Program-made: the position numbers and the translations under genes
Part shown: in pieces, positions 60,001-64,000 of the stretch
How positions within the stretch are numbered: position 1 is the stretch's first letter
How the letters are laid out: every line of letters starts with the position of its first letter
Source of the DNA: Cannabis sativa
Lineage: Eukaryota > Streptophyta > Magnoliopsida > Rosales > Cannabaceae
Direction of reading: 5' to 3'
DNA length: 64,000 bases
Assembly (NCBI RefSeq): GCF_029168945.1
Contig: NC_083603.1
Span: forward strand, 3,348,001 to 3,412,000
Notes under the pieces: model-generated
Told to the model about the DNA's origin: nothing
The model's input: the letters and a program-made list of their open reading frames with translations, nothing else
The model's database searches: none

Positions 60001-60240
60001 GAAAAAATATTTGTCATGAGTTAAGAATTTGGACTATGATGGTCAAAGTATATTGTGATTATTATCTCTGCTATTTAATAAATACTAATTTTATTTTTAA
60101 GATTTAGACTATAAAAATAGTGTGTTCTTTTTTCCTTTGATAAGATAATAATACTTAATTTGAACACAATATAATGCTTTCAACTCTCTCACTAATTATT
60201 TAACAAAAATGAGGAATAATTTGTTTATATCGCTTTATCG
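57060..60240. other. AT-rich intergenic DNA, nothing recognised
   Basis: Frames of about 80-100 codons at 57507-57818 overlap on both strands and match nothing. Microsatellite-like (AAAT)n is at 58890-58917. No RNA gene or defined mobile element is supported. Confidence 0.4.
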
Positions 60241-60244
60241 ATAT

Positions 60245-60615
60245 GTCACAGTTAGTTGTCCTGTGATCTGTAAGGAGAAGTATCAAGTAAATTATACAAT
60301 CTCACATTATTTGAAGAAGGTCAAGTGTGATGATTATATGATTGTGTAGGTATGAGACTTTAGAGTTGAAAATAGTTTAAATGGATTGATAGGTAGTAAC
60401 TATATCAACAAAGTACATCTTATTTTTTGGTAGTCCATCACCAAAGAACTCTAAAGTTAAGCGTGCTTGATTTGAAGTAATCTTAGGATGTAAAACCTCC
60501 TAGAAAACGTGTGAATGAGAACAGAGTACGTTAGAAATACTCATATTGATTTGTAGGATCAATCATCACTCTATGAAAAGACTTAAAGCAAAAGTGTTAC
60601 AAGATCCCAATTAAG
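60245..60615 (+). mobile_element. Cassandra-like TRIM LTR containing a 5S-rRNA-like block
   Basis: Within it, 60436-60505 reads catcaccaaagaactctaaagttaagcgtgcttg...taatcttaggatgtaaaacctcctagaaa. It follows the 5S rRNA order (catcagaactccgaagttaagcgtgcttg...ggatgggtgacctcctgggaa). Carrying 5S sequence in the LTR is the defining feature of Cassandra retrotransposons. The upstream part matches the fragment at 21275-21485. It is decayed, and no internal region or second LTR is seen. Confidence 0.6.
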
Positions 60616-60870
60616 GGGTGCCCTTCTCTTGCTTTTGTAGAGTTAGATTCAGATTATTATTATAATTTATTATGTAGAAAATTAAAACTTTCTGGCTCCA
60701 CTGTTATCCGCTACATTCAATTGGGTTTGAGGTTGAATCATATCATTTTTTATCTGTTTTTTCAATGCAAAGGGCGAAGTAAAAAAAAAATGTTGTTTAT
60801 TCAAAACAAAAAAAGAAACCTGCAATTGTTTTTTTTCATCCAAAAACATTTTTCTTTTGGTTCTACATCT

Positions 60871-60912
60871 CTATCCTGAAATAATGAATTGAGTTCGTAT
60901 AGGCATTTTGGA
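60871..60912 (-). pseudogene. rpl16: 3' end of plastid rpl16 within the NUPT
   Basis: The minus strand reads SKMPIRTQFIISG followed by TAG, the C-terminus of chloroplast ribosomal protein L16. Only 13 codons remain before the junction with trnI-region DNA. Not functional. Confidence 0.75.
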
Positions 60913-61073
60913 AACTTGCCATGGTAGGGAAGAAGGGAGGAACAAGCACACTTGGAGAGTGCAGTACAACAGAGAGTTGAATGCTGCGTTCGGGAAGGAT
61001 GAATCGCTCCAGAAAAGGAATCTATTGATTCTCTCCCAATTGGTTGGACCATAGGTGCGATGATTTACTTCAC

Positions 61074-61108
61074 GGGCGAGGTCTCTGGTTCAAGTTCAGG
61101 ATGGCCCA
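61074..61108 (+). pseudogene. trnI-GAU: Plastid trnI-GAU 3' exon within the NUPT
   Basis: gggcgaggtctctggttcaagt...ggatggccca is the 35-nt 3' half of plastid tRNA-Ile, with one change (aagttcagg where aagtccagg is expected) that affects the T stem. The 5' half is absent, so no tRNA can be made. Confidence 0.8.
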
Positions 61109-61172
61109 GCTGCGCCAAGGAAAAGAATAGAAGAAGCATTTGACTCCTTCATGCATGCTCCACTTGGCTCGG

Positions 61173-61210
61173 GGGGATATAGCTCAGTTGGTAGAGCTCC
61201 GCTCTTGCAA
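61173..61210 (+). pseudogene. trnA-UGC: Plastid trnA-UGC 5' exon within the NUPT
   Basis: ggggatatagctcagttgg...cgctcttgcaa is the 38-nt 5' half of plastid tRNA-Ala up to the anticodon. It is followed by the start of its group II intron (ttgggtcgttgcgattacgg). The 3' exon is missing. Confidence 0.85.
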
Positions 61211-61414
61211 TTGGGTCGTTGCGATTACGGGTTGGGTGTCTAATTGTCCAGGCGGTAATTATAGTATCTTGTACCTGAACCGGTGGCTCACTTTTTCTAA
61301 GTAATGGGAAAGAGGACCGAAACATGCCACTAAAAAACTCTACTGAGACAAAGATGGGCTGTCAAGAACGTAGAGGAGGTAGGATGGGCTGTTAGTCAAA
61401 TCTAGTATGGATCG

Positions 61415-62198
61415 TAATAATTATATTTAAATTTTTAATGTCTTTTGGAATTCATAAATGTGATTAGTAATTACATAGAAAAATATAATTTTTTAGTAAT
61501 TAACACTTAAAATGGAAAGTTTTAAGTAATTATATCGTGTAATTACACTCAATTCTCATAAGAGTTAACCAATTGATGAAAACTTTTTCATCATTAGGAG
61601 AAAGAGCAAAATATAATTAATATAGATTAGAGCAATTTTCAATATTGGGCTATTTTGATCTCCAATACTCTTTAAGAAGAATATCAAGATTCATTATCGT
61701 GCACGACACTCCCATAAAATCCTACTACTTTTATTAGCTTAACATATCAAATTATAACGTAACATGAAATAAACATATCAAATTATACAATTACTTTCAA
61801 TTACATTTAAATCTAATTCCTCCATAAATTTCCAAACACCTTAATCTCAATTAAGCAATGCTAATGATATACAACCAAAAAACACACACACTCAAAAGAA
61901 GACATATTATTATATAATAATAATAATAGAAAAACAAAATTGTTTTAAAAATTCCAGCTTCTTTTTCCACCTGCCCACAATATTGGTACAATCTTTTAAT
62001 AACATTATAAAAACAACAACACCATTTCATATTAGCTAGCCGACAAAACCTACCATAATACACAACTATATTATTCCTCCTATATATATATATACACACA
62101 CACACACAAAACATAATCAAATTAGACAAAAACAACATCACAAATTTCCTCTTCTTTCTTACAACATTTTCTTCTTCATATCAATATTATTATTAATT
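61415..62198. other. Intergenic DNA and leader of the PADRE gene
   Basis: 61440-61850 contains gtaattac/taattac-rich text like that flanking the hAT element at 10943-11290, so probably an old MITE. An (AT)n(AC)n tract lies at 62081-62108, about 100 bp before the start codon, in the likely 5' UTR or core promoter. Confidence 0.4.
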
Positions 62199-62249
62199 AT
62201 GGGAAATGCTTCAACCTCATGTGCTCCCTCATTACTAACAAATATTAGT

Positions 62250-62322
<73 letters not shown>

Positions 62323-62876
62323 CTAATGGGGTAGTAATCAAAGTGTTATCTTTATCAAATGGAAGAATGGAGTTTTACACAAAACCCATTAAAGTATCTG
62401 AGCTAATGAATCAAAATCCAGGTATGTTTGTATGTGATTCAACCACACTTGAATTGGGTCAAAGAATTCATGGCCTAAATGAGCACCAAATATTAGTTCT
62501 TGGAAAAAAGCCCCAAAGAAAACAACATCATCAACAAAGCCAAAAACTCTATTTGCTTCTCCCAATGGACCTTCTTTACTCTGTTCTTACTATTGAAGAA
62601 ATCAATTATTTCAATTCTTTGTTAATTGGTACTAATTTCATCATCAACAACAATACTAACAATAATAATAGTAATAATAATGTTATTAATTTTGGTAACA
62701 TTTTTCCTTCTCTTGGTGAGTTTTGTATGTTTCTTCCTCAAAATAATGTTAATAATAATAATTGTGGTGAGTCTATTGAGAATGATGATAATAAGAGATA
62801 TCAATTCAACAAGCAAAGATCATGGAGACCAGCTTTAGATACCATTGTTGAAACTACTTCATCATCTTCTAGATGA
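62199..62876 (+). CDS. PADRE/DUF4228 domain protein with poly-asparagine insert
   Basis: Single-exon frame of 225 residues. It begins MGNASTSC, a good N-myristoylation context (Gly2, Ser6) with a nearby Cys for palmitoylation, as in many DUF4228 proteins. A run of 24 Asn (residues 18-41, all AAC) follows. The PADRE core comes next: VIKVLSLSNGRMEFYTKPIKVSELM, FVCDSTTLELGQRIHGLNEHQILVLGKKP and KLYLLLPMDLLYSVLTIEEI (about 46-147). A second Asn-rich stretch lies at about 150-165. The C-terminus has the family-like QRSWRPALDTIVE motif. PADRE genes are known as pathogen- and stress-responsive; the biochemical role is unknown. Membrane anchoring is inferred. Confidence 0.9.
62250..62321 (+). repeat. 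(AAC)24 microsatellite in coding sequence
   Basis: Twenty-four uninterrupted AAC codons encode poly-Asn in the PADRE protein. Perfect purity predicts length variation between individuals. On the opposite strand it gives a spurious poly-Leu frame. Confidence 0.97.
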
Positions 62877-62894
62877 AATTATTATTTTTTTTAA

Positions 62895-63245
62895 TTATTA
62901 ATTGTAATTTTTCTTTTTTTTAATTTTGGGTTGTAATTATATTTAGTTTAGAGTAAAATGAAATACATTTTTTTTTTAATTAATTGTAATTTTTCTTTTT
63001 CAACTTTGGGTTGTAATTATATTTAGTTTAGAGTATAATGAAATATATGTTTTTTTTACTTCATTATAATTTTTCTTTCTAAGTTTTAGGTTGTAATTAT
63101 ATTTAGTTTTTTTTTTTTTTTTTTGAAAAGGTAATTATATTTAGTTTAGAGTATAAATGAAATATATGTTGTACTTTTATAAATTATTCATTATAATTTT
63201 TCTTTTTAAAATTTGGGTTGTAATTATATTTAGTTTAGAGTATAA
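62895..63245 (+). repeat. Four to five tandem ~80-bp units in the PADRE 3' UTR
   Basis: The unit is attgtaatttttcttttt...ttgggttgtaattatatttagtttagagtataatgaaatata. The marker gttgtaattatatttagtt recurs near 62930, 63008, 63090 and 63219, with a shortened copy near 63131 joined through a T-run. Each unit carries a possible poly(A) signal-like AATGAA. Confidence 0.8.
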
Positions 63246-63247
63246 TG

Positions 63248-63284
<37 letters not shown>

Positions 63285-64000
63285 GTTATGTATAGATATA
63301 CTTGATTCATGTGCTGGCTATAATTTATTTGGTAGATAGTTGACTGGATTTTAATAATTTATTTATCCCACTTGATAAAGAATCTTAAAATATATATTTA
63401 TATATGATGAATATGTGACAAATGTTATTATTATTTATTATTTATTATTATATGTAATATGTATCTTGCCTGTATTATTACTTTGTTCAATTTAACAGCT
63501 TGAATTAATGCAATTTATTAATAGTTTGTTTATGATATGAATGAAGAGAAAAAGGTTTATTATATTAAGAAAATGAAATAAGTGGCTAGCTGTCTATATA
63601 AGCTTTTTCTTAAAAGGATTTCTTAATCATTAGGTATTGTATTTTTTTTTTATTTTATTTGTTAATATTAAATATAATAATAATTTTATCTTTTAAAATA
63701 TGTTTATAAAATAATTATTATGTATTATAGTTTAATTTAAAAGAGAAATTTAATCAATTTAAATATTTTAATTATGTTTCTAGATAAAATAAATAAAATA
63801 AATTATTATTATTTTATTTCTAAATAATTTTAGTAAATACTATATTACAAATATTAATTTTTATTATTCTTTATTTAATTAATTTATTCTAATTCTGAAT
63901 ACTGTGTAATAAACGTGTCAGATATACATAAATTAAGAAAAAAAATTAAAAAAAAATAATAGAAATTCCATTTGGTAATATTCCTTAACTCATAAGAAAA
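63248..64000. other. AT-rich downstream DNA
   Basis: A (TA)n microsatellite is at 63250-63281, then AT-rich DNA with ATT-rich tracts (63426-63452). No gene or defined element is supported to the right edge. Confidence 0.45.

Larger units (their letters stand above)
60825..61412 (+). other. Nuclear insertion of plastid DNA (NUPT), chimeric
   Basis: 60825-60912 is plastid DNA around the 3' end of rpl16. From about 60920 to 61412 the text is the plastid rRNA-operon spacer: end of the trnI-GAU intron, trnI 3' exon, spacer, trnA-UGC 5' exon and the start of its intron (to gatgggctgtta...tctagtatggatcgta). Scattered C-to-T type changes and small differences from the plastid text as I know it show it is an old nuclear copy. 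Confidence 0.85.

Noticed and set aside
61173..61210. Functional tRNA gene
   Set aside because: Only the 5' exon of plastid trnA and the 3' exon of trnI are present. They come from different tRNAs within a plastid-derived insert.
62159..62341. Minus-strand frame coding about 24 leucines
   Set aside because: It is the complement of the (AAC)24 tract of the PADRE gene and has no other protein-like content.

Overview
AT-rich nuclear DNA from a flowering plant, almost certainly a eudicot. The plant identity rests on a TIFY/JAZ gene, a P-class PPR gene, a PADRE/DUF4228 gene, GT-AG introns, Ty3/Ty1 solo LTRs, Helitrons, a LINE and a piece of plastid DNA. The repeat types would suit a Rosales-type genome such as Cannabaceae, but that is a guess. 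No previously undescribed gene system was found. The interest lies in conserved gene order, intron structure and transposon layering.

Genes, left to right: (1) JAZ3/TIFY6-type jasmonate repressor, minus strand, 365-4151, 3' exon(s) beyond the left edge. (2) About 18 kb of intergenic DNA built from MITE-like inverted repeats, a hAT MITE with 8-bp target duplication, a MULE-like element and a 2.06-kb solo LTR nested in older elements. (3) A head-to-head pair, a PPR gene (minus, 22831-24948) and SURF1 (plus, 25820-29084), sharing a short promoter with four site II motifs. (4) A dead 5'-truncated LINE and two abutting Helitrons (30.8-35.7 kb). (5) An 11-exon LRR gene of the outer-arm-dynein-light-chain/STK11IP-like type (minus, 36222-43029). 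(6) A second repeat block with two target-duplicated MITEs and a 1.9-kb Ty1/copia-like solo LTR. (7) A DAC/DUF3007 cytochrome b6f assembly gene (plus, 49940-53358) convergent with an RCC1-repeat gene (minus, 53696-56500). (8) Intergenic DNA with a Cassandra-like 5S-bearing LTR and a chimeric plastid insertion. (9) A PADRE/DUF4228 gene with a 24-asparagine run (plus, 62199-62876).

Exon models were built by hand. SURF1, the LRR gene, DAC and RCC1 each sum to an exact multiple of three with no internal stop, which supports the splice sites. From memory of Arabidopsis locus numbers, JAZ3 (At3g17860), SURF1 (At3g17910), the LRR/dynein-light-chain-like gene (At3g17920) and DAC (At3g17930) lie in the same order, so the window looks like a syntenic block inflated by transposons. 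At the product level, SURF1 acts in mitochondrial complex IV assembly, DAC in thylakoid cytochrome b6f accumulation, JAZ3 in jasmonate signalling, and the PPR protein probably in organellar RNA processing. Nothing shows that the genes act as one pathway.
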